Below, in pieces: positions 43,303 through 51,467 of a stretch of 51,467 bases of DNA (position 1 is the first letter of the stretch; every line of letters begins with the position of its first letter). Source of the DNA: Chitinivibrionales bacterium (GTDB taxonomy: Bacteria > Fibrobacterota > Chitinivibrionia > Chitinivibrionales > JANQEN01); contig JANQEN010000263.1 in assembly GCA_028278335.1 (NCBI GenBank), positions 1 through 51,467 on the forward strand. The letters run 5' to 3'. Position numbers and translations under genes: made by a program. The notes beneath the pieces were generated by a model. That model saw only the letters and a list, made by a program, of their open reading frames with translations, was not told the origin of the DNA and searched no databases.

Positions 43303-46300
43303 TTATTCCTCCTCCATATCAAACAAAGACAGCTGCTGACTGAGAATAGTCTGATGCTCAGCAGACCATGTATTAAACAAGTGGCGAGCAACTTGGCTTG
43401 CATTCCTGAATTCAAGGGTCGGGCCATGCCTTCCCAACCAGTTTAATAATTCACCGAGTACAGGGTGAGGTTTAAAATCTTCTGTTTGCATTTCTTTGTT
43501 AAGATTTATACCACTGCTATCATAACACGCTCCAACCATATAAAAAGCTTGATCGAGGTCTCTCCTTGTACTTTTTAATCCATTGGTGGATTTGGCCTTT
43601 TCTAATGGGTCGGTCCAAAGAAATGCTTTGGGACGGGATAATTCTTTGCACCAACCCAATGCCATAAAATCACTCGGCCCAATTCCTGAACCACGTAGAA
43701 ATTTTTGCATTTGGTCACGAGCAACCTGTTGTTGTCCAGCGAAAATCCTCAAGAACTGTCTCGTCAGTGGTTCCGCTTTGTCAGGGCCTCTGACAGCATC
43801 AGTTCCAGATTGATCATCAAGAATTTGATTGATACCTGCCAATGCCTCTTTTACAGTAAACTCTCGTTCCTCTTCTACGTAAACTTTTCCATAGTGACGA
43901 GAAAAGTACTCCAAAGCCTTTCCTCGCTTAATTACCTCAATGTCAGCTTGAGGCAGTCCCTCTTGTTGATGGTGTTCAAGCAAGTCTTGTAATTGTCGGA
44001 CATCACGAAGGATTTGCCTCCGTAATTTCGGCCAGCTAATCTTTGAAGGTTCTTCCGTTCTCTTTCGACAGACATGGATGATGTCATATTCAATTGTCTT
44101 TGAGCCAAATTCGCCTTTTCCCTTTGTTTCATCGCTTCTGATTGGATAAGTTGCTTCTAAGAAAAAGCCTGAATCGAATAGACTTTCAAGTACATCAACC
44201 CATGGCTCATCTTCACTATGGTGGAACGTAAATGACAAAATTCCAGAGGGTTTGAGTAACCTATTTGCCTCTTTCCAACAATCAGTCAATACTCGCTTAT
44301 AAAAGCCATCAGGATTTTCTGGATTTCTTGCCCTATTGGCAACCGCTTCTAATGTCTTCGGAGTATATTCGCCTGTAAAATATTGTGGATAATCCTTTTT
44401 TAGGAGTAATCTTAGCCACACATAGAAAAAATCTGCAAGCTCAGAATAATGCAATAGCCCTCCAAATGGAGGATCTGTAACAACTAAGTCCAGACTTCCT
44501 GTTTCAATCTCAGAAAGTTCAGTTGAAGAGCCGCAGCGAATAATTGCACCTGGCAGGACTACATCTTGAGGAAAGGCTTTGCTGCTCTTGCCAGATAACA
44601 TAGACTTTCCAGTCTCATCCTCAAATGAAGAATCAGTAGACAGCATTTCATTCGATACAGTTTCCCATACTCTTCTTTTCCATTTAAGTCCCTTAATGGT
44701 ATTGGCAAAGCACGACGCCAAATTCCCTCTACCTAAATCTGATAATACAGCACCCTCGATAACAGTTGATTTGGGATGGTAATTATTATTGCTAAACATT
44801 GGCTCCATCTTGTCAGCAACAGAGTTCCAAAAGCAAAACATGTTTTGATTCCGCAAGTATTGTTGAGCGACGCCAAGAGCAATTTCCTTGCTATTATTAG
44901 AGAACCCTTCAGCCTCATCGATTGCTTTGAAGATCTGTGAGTGAACAAGCAATTGTCTTGGATTGAACATGGTATGCCAATGTGTAAAACCATGATTTGG
45001 CACTCCACCTTGCAAATGATGAGTCATAAATCCATAAGGGAGTTCACTTTCGGGCCAATACCCCTTCAAATCTGAATTCCTTCTGATTTCCCATTCAGCA
45101 ATCGCGGCATTTAGTCTCTTTACATCCTCAATAGAAATAGACTTGAAGTAGCGACCATTATACGGATAATTCCGTTTATTTCGGTTGGGCGAAAAGCATT
45201 GCAACGAATAGACCGCCATTGGCCCCGATTTGCCAGATGCTTTTATGGCATCAAGAACATCTTGCTGTTTACCACAAGTCGCTTCCTGACACTCAAATTT
45301 TGATTTCCTTGGAATGGTTCCCTTTAGCGGCTGAAATTCTTGATGTGTATCTGGATCCCGGATCTCAACGGGCAGGTCACCACGCACCTCTATAAATCTT
45401 AAGTTTGATTGCCTAATATTGTTCCATCTGATCGTGCCATTTTTATTGCTTGATACTGTTCCACCCAATTCCCCACATTCATCAGTTCCTGCAGCACCCT
45501 TCATCCATTCAGGGCAAATCAAGAGTGACAAATTGATCCGCTTATTTTTACCTTTGTCCAGTTTTCGGAGAATGGATTTGCCACATGAAGGACATTTGAA
45601 AGTACCACCATTGTCCAGTACCGCATAAGGCTTTTCACTTGGTGAAACAACGAGAGGTGAATCTGGAGCCATTCTTGCTTCTTGCATTTCTACATCAAAA
45701 ATCGCATTGCATTCAACGCATTCCTCGTCTGCCCAAGTTTTTATACTCAACTGTTTTGTTGCAATAACAGAAGAACTCAATAACGGTGTTCGATGGTTGC
45801 ATTCAGGTGCAGAACAAGGCCCATGCTTTGCCCAAAAGCTGTATATAACCTCAGGACCTTCGTATCGATACTTTTTTCGCTCTTCAACGGGAATATCAAG
45901 TGGGTCAAAATTATCGGGCATGGCATTTTTGGATTCAATCTCAATCCATTTTCCCTTTTCACCTTCAGGGCCTTCTGTGACATAAAAAGGCATAATTAGG
46001 GGTTTTACTTCTTTCTCTATATGGTCAAAAAGGCGCTCTACTTCATTAACATCAACATCAGAGAGCTCATTTTTCACAACTAACCAAGCAACAGGATTTA
46101 GATCATTTCCAGACATCTGCATCCCAAGACGAGAGCCCTCAACCAATGTAGTACCACCACCCATAAAAATATCGGCGACTTTAAGTTTTTTAAAGCTTTC
46201 ATTCTTCTGATGGTTTCCATAATAATTATCCCAAATAACCTTAGCAGCCTCAGCAGGATCATCAGGCGCTTTGGTTGCAGCAGCTAAAAGAGTCGAACGA

Positions 46301-46545
46301 AATACACTTGAGCGACGCCTTGCCCACCATTTTGACATTTGGTAAATTGGTTTCCCAGCATTCCCTTCGATTTGAGCAATTTGATTAATCGGTAATATTG
46401 GAAAATCAACTTCCAAGCAAGTCTTCGGACGATTTGGATCGTTGAAATCAACAGTTTCCAGATGTCGTTCTTCACCTGCACCCACCGAGGCGGCAACCAT
46501 ACTTTCAAGCTCTTCAGCCCTTGTCATTCCAGTATTTCTTGGCAT
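43303..46545 (-). CDS. DUF1156-type adenine-specific DNA methyltransferase with Zn-ribbons
   Basis: 1080 residues. A DUF1156 N-terminus (about 34-95; FPILPINQIAQIEGNAGKPI, SKWWARRRSSVFR) is followed by a SAM-binding motif (FMGGGTTLVEGSRLG, about 128-142). Cys-rich zinc-ribbon segments come next (CSAPECNHR, CVEC, FKCPSCGKS). The catalytic motif DPPF (691-694, in LVVTDPPFGGLLHY) marks an N6-adenine or N4-cytosine methylase; DPPF favours adenine. The size and Zn-ribbons match COG1743. It probably marks host DNA or installs a signal, as PglX does in BREX. It starts 2 bases after the PglZ gene, with AAGGAAAT as ribosome site. Confidence 0.88.
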   Translation of the reverse strand: MPRNTGMTRAEELESMVAASVGAGEERHLETVDFNDPNRPKTCLEVDFPILPINQIAQIEGNAGKPIYQMSKWWARRRSSVFRSTLLAAATKAPDDPAEAAKVIWDNYYGNHQKNESFKKLKVADIFMGGGTTLVEGSRLGMQMSGNDLNPVAWLVVKNELSDVDVNEVERLFDHIEKEVKPLIMPFYVTEGPEGEKGKWIEIESKNAMPDNFDPLDIPVEERKKYRYEGPEVIYSFWAKHGPCSAPECNHRTPLLSSSVIATKQLSIKTWADEECVECNAIFDVEMQEARMAPDSPLVVSPSEKPYAVLDNGGTFKCPSCGKSILRKLDKGKNKRINLSLLICPEWMKGAAGTDECGELGGTVSSNKNGTIRWNNIRQSNLRFIEVRGDLPVEIRDPDTHQEFQPLKGTIPRKSKFECQEATCGKQQDVLDAIKASGKSGPMAVYSLQCFSPNRNKRNYPYNGRYFKSISIEDVKRLNAAIAEWEIRRNSDLKGYWPESELPYGFMTHHLQGGVPNHGFTHWHTMFNPRQLLVHSQIFKAIDEAEGFSNNSKEIALGVAQQYLRNQNMFCFWNSVADKMEPMFSNNNYHPKSTVIEGAVLSDLGRGNLASCFANTIKGLKWKRRVWETVSNEMLSTDSSFEDETGKSMLSGKSSKAFPQDVVLPGAIIRCGSSTELSEIETGSLDLVVTDPPFGGLLHYSELADFFYVWLRLLLKKDYPQYFTGEYTPKTLEAVANRARNPENPDGFYKRVLTDCWKEANRLLKPSGILSFTFHHSEDEPWVDVLESLFDSGFFLEATYPIRSDETKGKGEFGSKTIEYDIIHVCRKRTEEPSKISWPKLRRQILRDVRQLQDLLEHHQQEGLPQADIEVIKRGKALEYFSRHYGKVYVEEEREFTVKEALAGINQILDDQSGTDAVRGPDKAEPLTRQFLRIFAGQQQVARDQMQKFLRGSGIGPSDFMALGWCKELSRPKAFLWTDPLEKAKSTNGLKSTRRDLDQAFYMVGACYDSSGINLNKEMQTEDFKPHPVLGELLNWLGRHGPTLEFRNASQVARHLFNTWSAEHQTILSQQLSLFDMEEE

Positions 46546-46546
46546 T

Positions 46547-47521
46547 TTATTTCCTTAATTCAATAAAAGGCACAGTTACTTCAAGAAGTGATAACCCACC
46601 ATGTGTCAATGTTGGGTAACCGCCCGGACTCTTCCATTTACGTCTTCCAAGCACAAGGTTGTAACCCTGCAATTGCATCAACAACGGGGGTACCCAGTTG
46701 TATTCATCTTTTTCATCAGCAACAACAGCCCGTCCGCTTCTAAATTTACTCTTCATGTAGCTTATCTGGTCTTTGTCATGCAAATCACGAAACAATCCCG
46801 ACTGTGCATACCCATGATCACCTGTTATGACCAGTGTTCTTCCCGTACAAAACTTTTCAATAAACTGCCAAAACTCATCACCTGACAATGTTTCAGCTGC
46901 TTTTTTTGATAATAGCTGGCCACCATTTCCTTCTTCAGATAGATCGTGCATGACACTGTCTGGCCAGTGATGCCAGAAAAACAACCCTGGTTTAGCCTTA
47001 ATCATTTGTGTACAGTCTGCAAATGGTAGGTCGGTTGATTCAGTGTAAGCTCCCTCGAAAAACTCACTCCTGCCAAGACTGTTACCCAAGTTCGACCGCT
47101 GACCAAACCCAAGAGCCTTGGCAAATGGCGTTGTATCTCCCGGAATCTCTGAGAGCGATGCACATTGCGATTGTATAATAAATCCTCTTTGCTTAGCCTC
47201 GTTAATGATCCATGGAGCTTCACGTAGCGAAAGACCATCCAGTACCAAAACGGATTTACCAGACGCTTGTTTTTTCCAGAATACCTTCAACATGCTTGAT
47301 GTTTTTAGAGGAGATCCTGCTACATAATTCCAGAGCTCCCATGCTGCACCAGTCAATAGGTTGTCAAGCTCAGCAATAGACCTGTCACGTTCCGTTGTTC
47401 TTACATCAGCCAAGTCTTTTCGTATTGGAGATGAAAAAGTTTGCCAGAGGTAATCAAGAATTGACTCCCAAGCCTTTTCAGGTTCACTGTTCATTATCGT
47501 GGTCAGAAGCGATTTATCCAT
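46547..47521 (-). CDS. pglZ: Short PglZ-domain (alkaline-phosphatase-fold) protein
   Basis: About 324 residues, far shorter than BREX PglZ (usually over 600). PglZ-type motifs are present: LVLDGLS (metal-site Asp about 95), GLFFWHHWPDSV, and VITGDHGYA (GDH, about 233), the late metal-binding step of the alkaline phosphatase superfamily. PglZ is an essential, possibly phosphodiesterase, component of BREX/Pgl. A GTG at 47524 also opens the frame, but the ATG at 47521 overlaps the DUF499 stop as TGATG and has GAAGGAGGAG in front. Only the catalytic core seems kept. Confidence 0.8.
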   Translation of the reverse strand: MDKSLLTTIMNSEPEKAWESILDYLWQTFSSPIRKDLADVRTTERDRSIAELDNLLTGAAWELWNYVAGSPLKTSSMLKVFWKKQASGKSVLVLDGLSLREAPWIINEAKQRGFIIQSQCASLSEIPGDTTPFAKALGFGQRSNLGNSLGRSEFFEGAYTESTDLPFADCTQMIKAKPGLFFWHHWPDSVMHDLSEEGNGGQLLSKKAAETLSGDEFWQFIEKFCTGRTLVITGDHGYAQSGLFRDLHDKDQISYMKSKFRSGRAVVADEKDEYNWVPPLLMQLQGYNLVLGRRKWKSPGGYPTLTHGGLSLLEVTVPFIELRK

Positions 47522-50199
47522 CACTCCTCCTTCTCAAGGTCTAAGCCGTAAGTCACTCCATCGGGGAGCTTCTTGATGAGCTCTTGGAGCTGTGCACCGG
47601 TCATATTTTCAATGTTTACGTTGACGTTAGCAACACGGGAGCCAGTATTTATTCCCCATGACTCAATCTTGCCTAATAGATTAAGAGACGATGTTCTGTC
47701 TGATTGGTGTCGTATTCTGCTGGATGAGGAACTACCGCCACCAAAAAGGTTTCCAGGTCCATTGTCTTTTCCTTCGTGAGCAGCGGAGGGTTCACCAGGT
47801 GCTCCACCTTTATACTCTTCTCCAGTGTCATCTCCAGAAGATTTCCCTCCTCCTGAGCTAACAGTGCTATCTGGCTCATGAAGGGTCGTGTCCTCAAGTT
47901 GCCTACCAGTACCAAGCTTACCCTTCATCCTGTTCCATGCAGCGTCTGCAGACTCACCCGGTCTGCTGCTAAGCATTTCACGTCCTTGGATATTTATCTG
48001 AATTTTTCCCTTAGCGCAAAGTCGAATAATGTGTTCCTTGGCGTCAACAGTTCCTATCCATGGAATAGATGCATTGCCTCCGCCCATAGGTTCTTTTAAC
48101 TGATCGAGCACGGCTGCAATTGTGCAATTACACTTTGCCCCATTCAGAATGAGGGTGTCAGCATCTTCGGCAATAAACAAATCCTTTTTCACAAATTCCT
48201 GTATTGCGGGGATTATTTGATCCCCTTCGGCTTTATGCGCCACTATTTCAAATTGACATTGTTCAGGCTGAGCAAAATTCCAGACATCAAGAATAGCGAA
48301 CCGATCATACCTTGACCGTATTTGAGAGCGCAATTCCTTCTGAAATTTTACATATAATGCCGAGTAATTGGCGTCGGCTTTTTTCCATTCCTTTGCCAAA
48401 TAAACCGCCCTGGCCAGAACCGCCAATCCTTTATCATAAAAGACCTGATCCTGTCCGTCCTTAGCGAGGATAAAACGTATAGTATTTCGATATTTATTGA
48501 GGTGTTTCTTTAGCCATACACCAAGAGATTTAGATTTTATGTCGCCTTTTGGGACTACTATATGTGGTATTTTTTCGTCCCAGTTCTGAGGCTTCTCTCG
48601 TTCGTCAACCTCGTCCCACGGATTTGTCTCCCAGTTCTTCTTCAATACAATTATTCTGCTTTGAGCGCTATTGCTCTCATGCCCTCCCAGGACATACCGG
48701 ATCTCTGTAGCGAGGTGTTCGATGTCCTGCCCTTCAGTAAAGAGCTTGTCATTCTTAGCGTGCGCCATGAGCTTGGCTTGTGGGTTCTCTTCATTTAGGA
48801 AAACCAGACGGTCACCTTTGCGATGAATGTTGAAACTGTTCTCTTCAACAGTTGAAAGCTCAACCGCAAACAAATTGTCATCGACTGCTTTTTCTCTTGT
48901 AATATCGAGTTGAATTTCATTTGCACGGGCACCTGCAATGTTTTCGAGAGAAAGAGACCTGAGCCAAAGCGAACTCAGAATGGCTCCAAGATTTGGGGTT
49001 TTCTGAGTAGGACCTTCAATTGCTTCTTCAACTGCCTCGTAATTGCGTAACGCCTTTGTCCGCAAATCTCGGTGTAGTTGATTAGCAACGGAATCCAATA
49101 GTGCCGTCACTCCGCTTTTCTCATCTATTATTGAAAAATCTGCCGGAGTCAATACAGGACTCTTTTCGCCAGAGTCTTTGAATACATCAACAAGAATCCT
49201 AATCAGGTCACGAGTCTCTTGTGTATGTGTGGCGATCAACACTTGATCATCAAGCAATTTCATAAGCAGAGGTGAATATGGCCAACTTTGGATATACTCA
49301 TCTTTATGGCGTGCTTGTTCTGAACCAGAAATATGATAAAGACGATAAAATTCATTTAGATGGGATGATATGAGATTCTCAATATCAGCTTCAGTTATCT
49401 GCATTCGGTTTTCAAACAACCTGTAGAGTAGCAATTTCTGTCTATCACGTTTGGCCTCTGGTCCTTTGAAATCAACTCGCACAGGGTTAATTCTGTATAC
49501 CTGTTGGGCAGAATCAGAGTCTCCATCTCGCACAGACAAAACAAGCGTGAGAAGTTCTGGATTGCCCTCTGAAATTTCCGACAGAATCTGGATGAAATTG
49601 AATGCCCAATTTCTCCACGGGTATTGTTTTGTATTTGTCAACCCCTCATACCATGTTTGGAATTCATCAAGTATGAGAACTGTGGGCTGCTTTTGTAACA
49701 TTTCCAGTAAAAGGTCATAGCTTGGAACGTCAGTCTTTTTTTCTCCTTGCCTGTTCCACAATTCTTTAAAGAGGTTTCCTTCTGGATGTCGATCAAACAG
49801 AAGGTCCCAAAGGAACTTGTAGTTATGAAGGTGCAAACTCTCTGTGATGACATGAACATTTCGATTCAATTGCAGCTTTGAAAGGTCTTCACGATGAAAG
49901 TGTTCATCCCAGTTTTTGAGCCAATGTTTGGCAGCATCAGCATCATTGTACATGTGAGCTAATGCGGCCATCAGATGCGATTTACCTTGTCCTCGTGATC
50001 CAATGATTACTACTGGGCGTGAATGACCAGGCTTAAGAGCCTCGATGGTTTTAAGCAAATCAACAGAGGGATAGGTGATATTCAGAAAATCCTGTGCAGT
50101 TCTATCGAGTGCACCAGTCCCTTGTCGGTTGGTGAAATCAACCATTGTTCCTTTTAGCTTGCGCCCATGAAATTCTTGCCGCAGTTTTAAATCAAGCAT
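47521..50199 (-). CDS. DUF499 AAA+-type ATPase (BrxC/PglY-like)
   Basis: 892 residues. Walker A GSRGQGKSH (Lys73), Walker B VLILDEFQTW (about 173-182), arginine-rich helical region (QQVYRINPVRVDFKGPEAKR). The C-terminus has a Gly/Ser-rich low-complexity linker (about 785-835) and a last small domain (VNVNIENMTGAQLQELIKKL). Matches the DUF499/COG1483 ATPases that accompany DUF1156 methylases; BrxC/PglY of BREX belongs to the same broad family. First gene of the operon, ribosome site AAGGAGAG, preceded by an inverted repeat at 50261-50304. Likely the central ATP-dependent sensor or assembly factor. Confidence 0.88.
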   Translation of the reverse strand: MLDLKLRQEFHGRKLKGTMVDFTNRQGTGALDRTAQDFLNITYPSVDLLKTIEALKPGHSRPVVIIGSRGQGKSHLMAALAHMYNDADAAKHWLKNWDEHFHREDLSKLQLNRNVHVITESLHLHNYKFLWDLLFDRHPEGNLFKELWNRQGEKKTDVPSYDLLLEMLQKQPTVLILDEFQTWYEGLTNTKQYPWRNWAFNFIQILSEISEGNPELLTLVLSVRDGDSDSAQQVYRINPVRVDFKGPEAKRDRQKLLLYRLFENRMQITEADIENLISSHLNEFYRLYHISGSEQARHKDEYIQSWPYSPLLMKLLDDQVLIATHTQETRDLIRILVDVFKDSGEKSPVLTPADFSIIDEKSGVTALLDSVANQLHRDLRTKALRNYEAVEEAIEGPTQKTPNLGAILSSLWLRSLSLENIAGARANEIQLDITREKAVDDNLFAVELSTVEENSFNIHRKGDRLVFLNEENPQAKLMAHAKNDKLFTEGQDIEHLATEIRYVLGGHESNSAQSRIIVLKKNWETNPWDEVDEREKPQNWDEKIPHIVVPKGDIKSKSLGVWLKKHLNKYRNTIRFILAKDGQDQVFYDKGLAVLARAVYLAKEWKKADANYSALYVKFQKELRSQIRSRYDRFAILDVWNFAQPEQCQFEIVAHKAEGDQIIPAIQEFVKKDLFIAEDADTLILNGAKCNCTIAAVLDQLKEPMGGGNASIPWIGTVDAKEHIIRLCAKGKIQINIQGREMLSSRPGESADAAWNRMKGKLGTGRQLEDTTLHEPDSTVSSGGGKSSGDDTGEEYKGGAPGEPSAAHEGKDNGPGNLFGGGSSSSSRIRHQSDRTSSLNLLGKIESWGINTGSRVANVNVNIENMTGAQLQELIKKLPDGVTYGLDLEKEE

Positions 50200-50260
50200 A
50201 GAAATTTTCTCTCCTTAATCATTCAACAACACTTATTTCAATCTAATTCATCTTTCTCTG

Positions 50261-50304
50261 GCCCAACATACCTTGATTTTCTTCAGCACAAATTACCGTT
50301 GGGC
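50261..50304. promoter_or_regulatory. Inverted repeat in the leader of the defence operon
   Basis: GCCCAAC (50261-50267) and GTTGGGC (50298-50304) lie 30 bases apart, 62-105 bases upstream of the DUF499 start. It could be an operator or an RNA leader stem. No convincing -35/-10 boxes were found in 50200-50372. Confidence 0.35.
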
Positions 50305-50372
50305 ATTCAAAACGGGCAAGGTTTTTGTCTTTTTTTCTTTAATGTTCTTCTGTCTCTAGCCGCCCTATAATT

Positions 50373-50666
50373 TCATTGTTTAAATTTATTAACACCAATG
50401 TTTGCTGCACTATCGATGAAGTTGACTATAATACTTTCGTATTTCAACTCTTTGAGTATCTGTAAGAATTCAGATTTCCCTTCAACATATACCCCTAATC
50501 TCGCAGCAATTAATTTAGCAAAGTACTCTCCAAAAATTCGTAATTTAATCAGACTGGTGCTTGGGTCATCTAAGCAATACTTCTCAGCATAGAGCACTGT
50601 TTTATAAATGGTGGAATCAAAGTCTTTGAGAAATTGGAAATTTGGTGACTTAATGTTGTTTGTCAT
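50373..50666 (-). CDS. Short protein resembling the N-terminus of type I restriction R subunits, probable remnant
   Basis: 97 residues. The sequence NFQFLKDFDSTIYKTVLYAE, then DDPSTSLIKLRIFGEYFAKL and IAARLGVY follows the DUF4145-like N-terminal helical domain found in many HsdR and related helicases (NF.FL..hdp....aaxAExy...Dp.tslikLRqFgE...). It stops before the conserved basic HxxRN.AxH-like end of that domain: the last residues (NIGVNKFKQ) diverge. No clear ribosome site precedes the ATG at 50666. It may be a decayed fragment of a replaced restriction gene or a small regulator of the operon. Confidence 0.55.
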   Translation of the reverse strand: MTNNIKSPNFQFLKDFDSTIYKTVLYAEKYCLDDPSTSLIKLRIFGEYFAKLIAARLGVYVEGKSEFLQILKELKYESIIVNFIDSAANIGVNKFKQ

Positions 50667-50912
50667 AACGGATATAAAAATGTCATTAGGATTTTGTGTG
50701 AATTAATAAAATAACCAAATACCCACAGGAAAGAAAGCAAACTAACTGACTATGTTTATAAAAGCTAAGAATAAGATCTTATTCTTAGTATCATCCCTAT
50801 ATATCAAAGAAATGTAAAACATCCCATTTGCATAACATATTATAATCCCAAATAATCTTCGGCCTCCCCTCTTCTCTTTTTCCTCAGTTTCTTGCTCCCC
50901 ATTTCATAAAAG

Positions 50913-50959
50913 GAACACAAAACTCAGTTTTGTGTTCGCTTTGTGTCCATTTTGTGTTC
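50913..50959. promoter_or_regulatory. 25-bp perfect palindrome followed by direct repeats at 11-bp spacing
   Basis: GAACACAAAACT-C-AGTTTTGTGTTC (50913-50937) is a perfect 12-bp inverted repeat. Its half-site TTGTGTTC (50930-50937) repeats as TTGTGTCC (50941-50948) and TTGTGTTC (50952-50959), with starts 11 bases apart. That spacing puts the sites on one face of the helix, as for cooperative protein binding. Confidence 0.6.
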
Positions 50960-51097
50960 ACTCTGAGCAATTATTCACTATTTTGAGAGGTAATACACCC
51001 TTATTTTTATTTAAAATTCCTTCTATACTTGCCTGCATTTTCATGCTACAATTGGAAAGTAATACTATCATACTTCAAAGCAAATAGCTTTTCATTG

Positions 51098-51290
51098 TGC
51101 TAACAAAATCTTCTCAATTTTGTATACAAATTCTTCCTATTTTTGCTTACAAGTTGGTTCTTAAATTGTATACAAAATAGGTTGAAATTTGTATACAAGT
51201 GGGGGTACAACTTGTATACAAAATGAGTTGCAACTTGTTAGCAAAAACAACAGGTTTTTGTATACATTTTTTGGAGTTTTTTGTATGCAA
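51098..51290. repeat. Array of palindromic 10-mers at exact 23-bp spacing
   Basis: TTGTATACAA or a variant starts at 51120, 51143, 51166, 51189, 51212, 51235, 51258 and 51281: eight units, seven consecutive 23-base steps. A ninth, GTGCTAACAA, starts at 51098 (22 bases). Hexamer centres are GTATAC five times, GCTTAC, GTTAGC, GTATGC and GCTAAC, all G-Y-x-x-R-C or close. The 13-base spacers are not conserved and are A/T-rich. This fits a multi-site operator, replication iterons or a partition-type site. No gene overlaps it. The rest of 50667-51467 appears non-coding. Confidence 0.8.
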
Positions 51291-51368
51291 AATTATTATA
51301 AATTTAAAACACTTTTTTAGATGGGGTTGACACCCCTCGCTTCAAACCTGTACCTCCCTGCTCGTAAT

Positions 51369-51422
51369 GCTGTAACGAGAAATGGGTATTCACTAAACGC
51401 TCATCCCCATTTCTCTAACAGC
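51369..51422. repeat. Imperfect 17-18-bp inverted repeat at the right edge
   Basis: GCTGT-AAC-GAGAAATGGG (51369-51386) pairs with CCCATTTCTC-TA-ACAGC (51406-51422), with a 19-base loop. It is GC-richer than the preceding array. It could be a terminator for a gene beyond the window or the end of a mobile element. Confidence 0.5.
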
Positions 51423-51467
51423 AATATCTCACACTGCGGTGCATGTTTTCCGCTACCCCGCTGGAGC

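Noticed and set aside
40055..50199. DISARM system
   Set aside because: Only the helicase resembles DrmD; no DrmA, DrmB (DUF1998) or DrmC phospholipase-D gene is present, while PglZ and DUF499 are foreign to DISARM.
51098..51290. CRISPR array
   Set aside because: The repeats are only about 10 bases and the spacers 13, the repeat is itself variable and palindromic, and no cas gene is present.
51369..51422. Integron attC site
   Set aside because: The AAC ends of the two arms point in the same direction, and GTTRRRY/RYYYAAC core boxes are not formed; no integrase in view.

Overview
The window reads as a chromosomal segment of a Gram-negative bacterium of the FCB group. A Fibrobacterota-like organism is the best guess, not a proof. 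The case rests on several secreted proteins with a C-terminal type IX-secretion-style sorting domain or FlgD-like tail, a PorV/UPF0164-type outer-membrane barrel, RCC1, PEGA and DUF3857 families, and a moderately low GC content. No rRNA, tRNA or CRISPR array was seen.

Layout. 1-449: palindrome-rich non-coding edge. 450-2207: secreted DUF5107 protein, then a terminator and a patch of dispersed hairpins. 2470-5757 (-): a double-kinase hybrid sensor. 5993-6433 (-): a START-like protein. 6584-6724: a deeply nested hairpin between divergent genes. 6831-7921 (+): a STAS-like membrane protein and GrpE. 7927-21064 (-): a four-gene operon that, in transcription order, encodes a 2546-residue secreted repeat protein, a PorV-TPR fusion, a TPR/TM/HEAT protein and a DnaJ-STAS fusion. 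21351-23792 (+): an HDOD protein and a secreted M14 carboxypeptidase homologue that seems to lack the catalytic Glu. 23802-26539 (-): a CreBC-like two-component pair plus a small membrane protein. 26701-34763: an AT-rich block holding two copies of an RCC1 / PEGA / DUF3857-transglutaminase module, one copy catalytically degenerate. 35131-35234: a MITE-like element. 35386-37503: a propeller protein split by one in-frame TGA.

The right quarter (from about 37474) looks like a defence island on the minus strand. It starts with a frameshifted radC remnant, then a PIN-like toxin candidate with an XRE-ImmA/IrrE partner. A compact five-gene operon follows (50199 to 40055): DUF499 ATPase, short PglZ phosphatase-fold protein, DUF1156 adenine methylase, an unrecognised 167-residue protein and a RapA/SNF2 helicase. 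This is BREX-related in parts list but lacks visible BrxA, BrxB, BrxF or BrxL. Upstream lie a fragment of a type I restriction R-subunit N-terminus and about 800 non-coding bases. Those bases hold a perfect 25-bp palindrome, 11-bp-spaced direct repeats, and a striking array of palindromic 10-mers (TTGTATACAA and variants) repeated at exactly 23 bp through eight consecutive units, plus a ninth offset by 22 bp.

How the parts fit. The PorV-like barrel is probably the outer-membrane shuttle or partner for the giant repeat protein encoded directly upstream of it. DnaJ-STAS, GrpE and the STAS membrane protein suggest a specialised chaperone circuit tied to that operon. The PglZ/DUF1156/DUF499/SNF2 set probably acts as a methylation-linked phage-exclusion machine. 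Functions are inferred from motifs read by eye; no database search was run.
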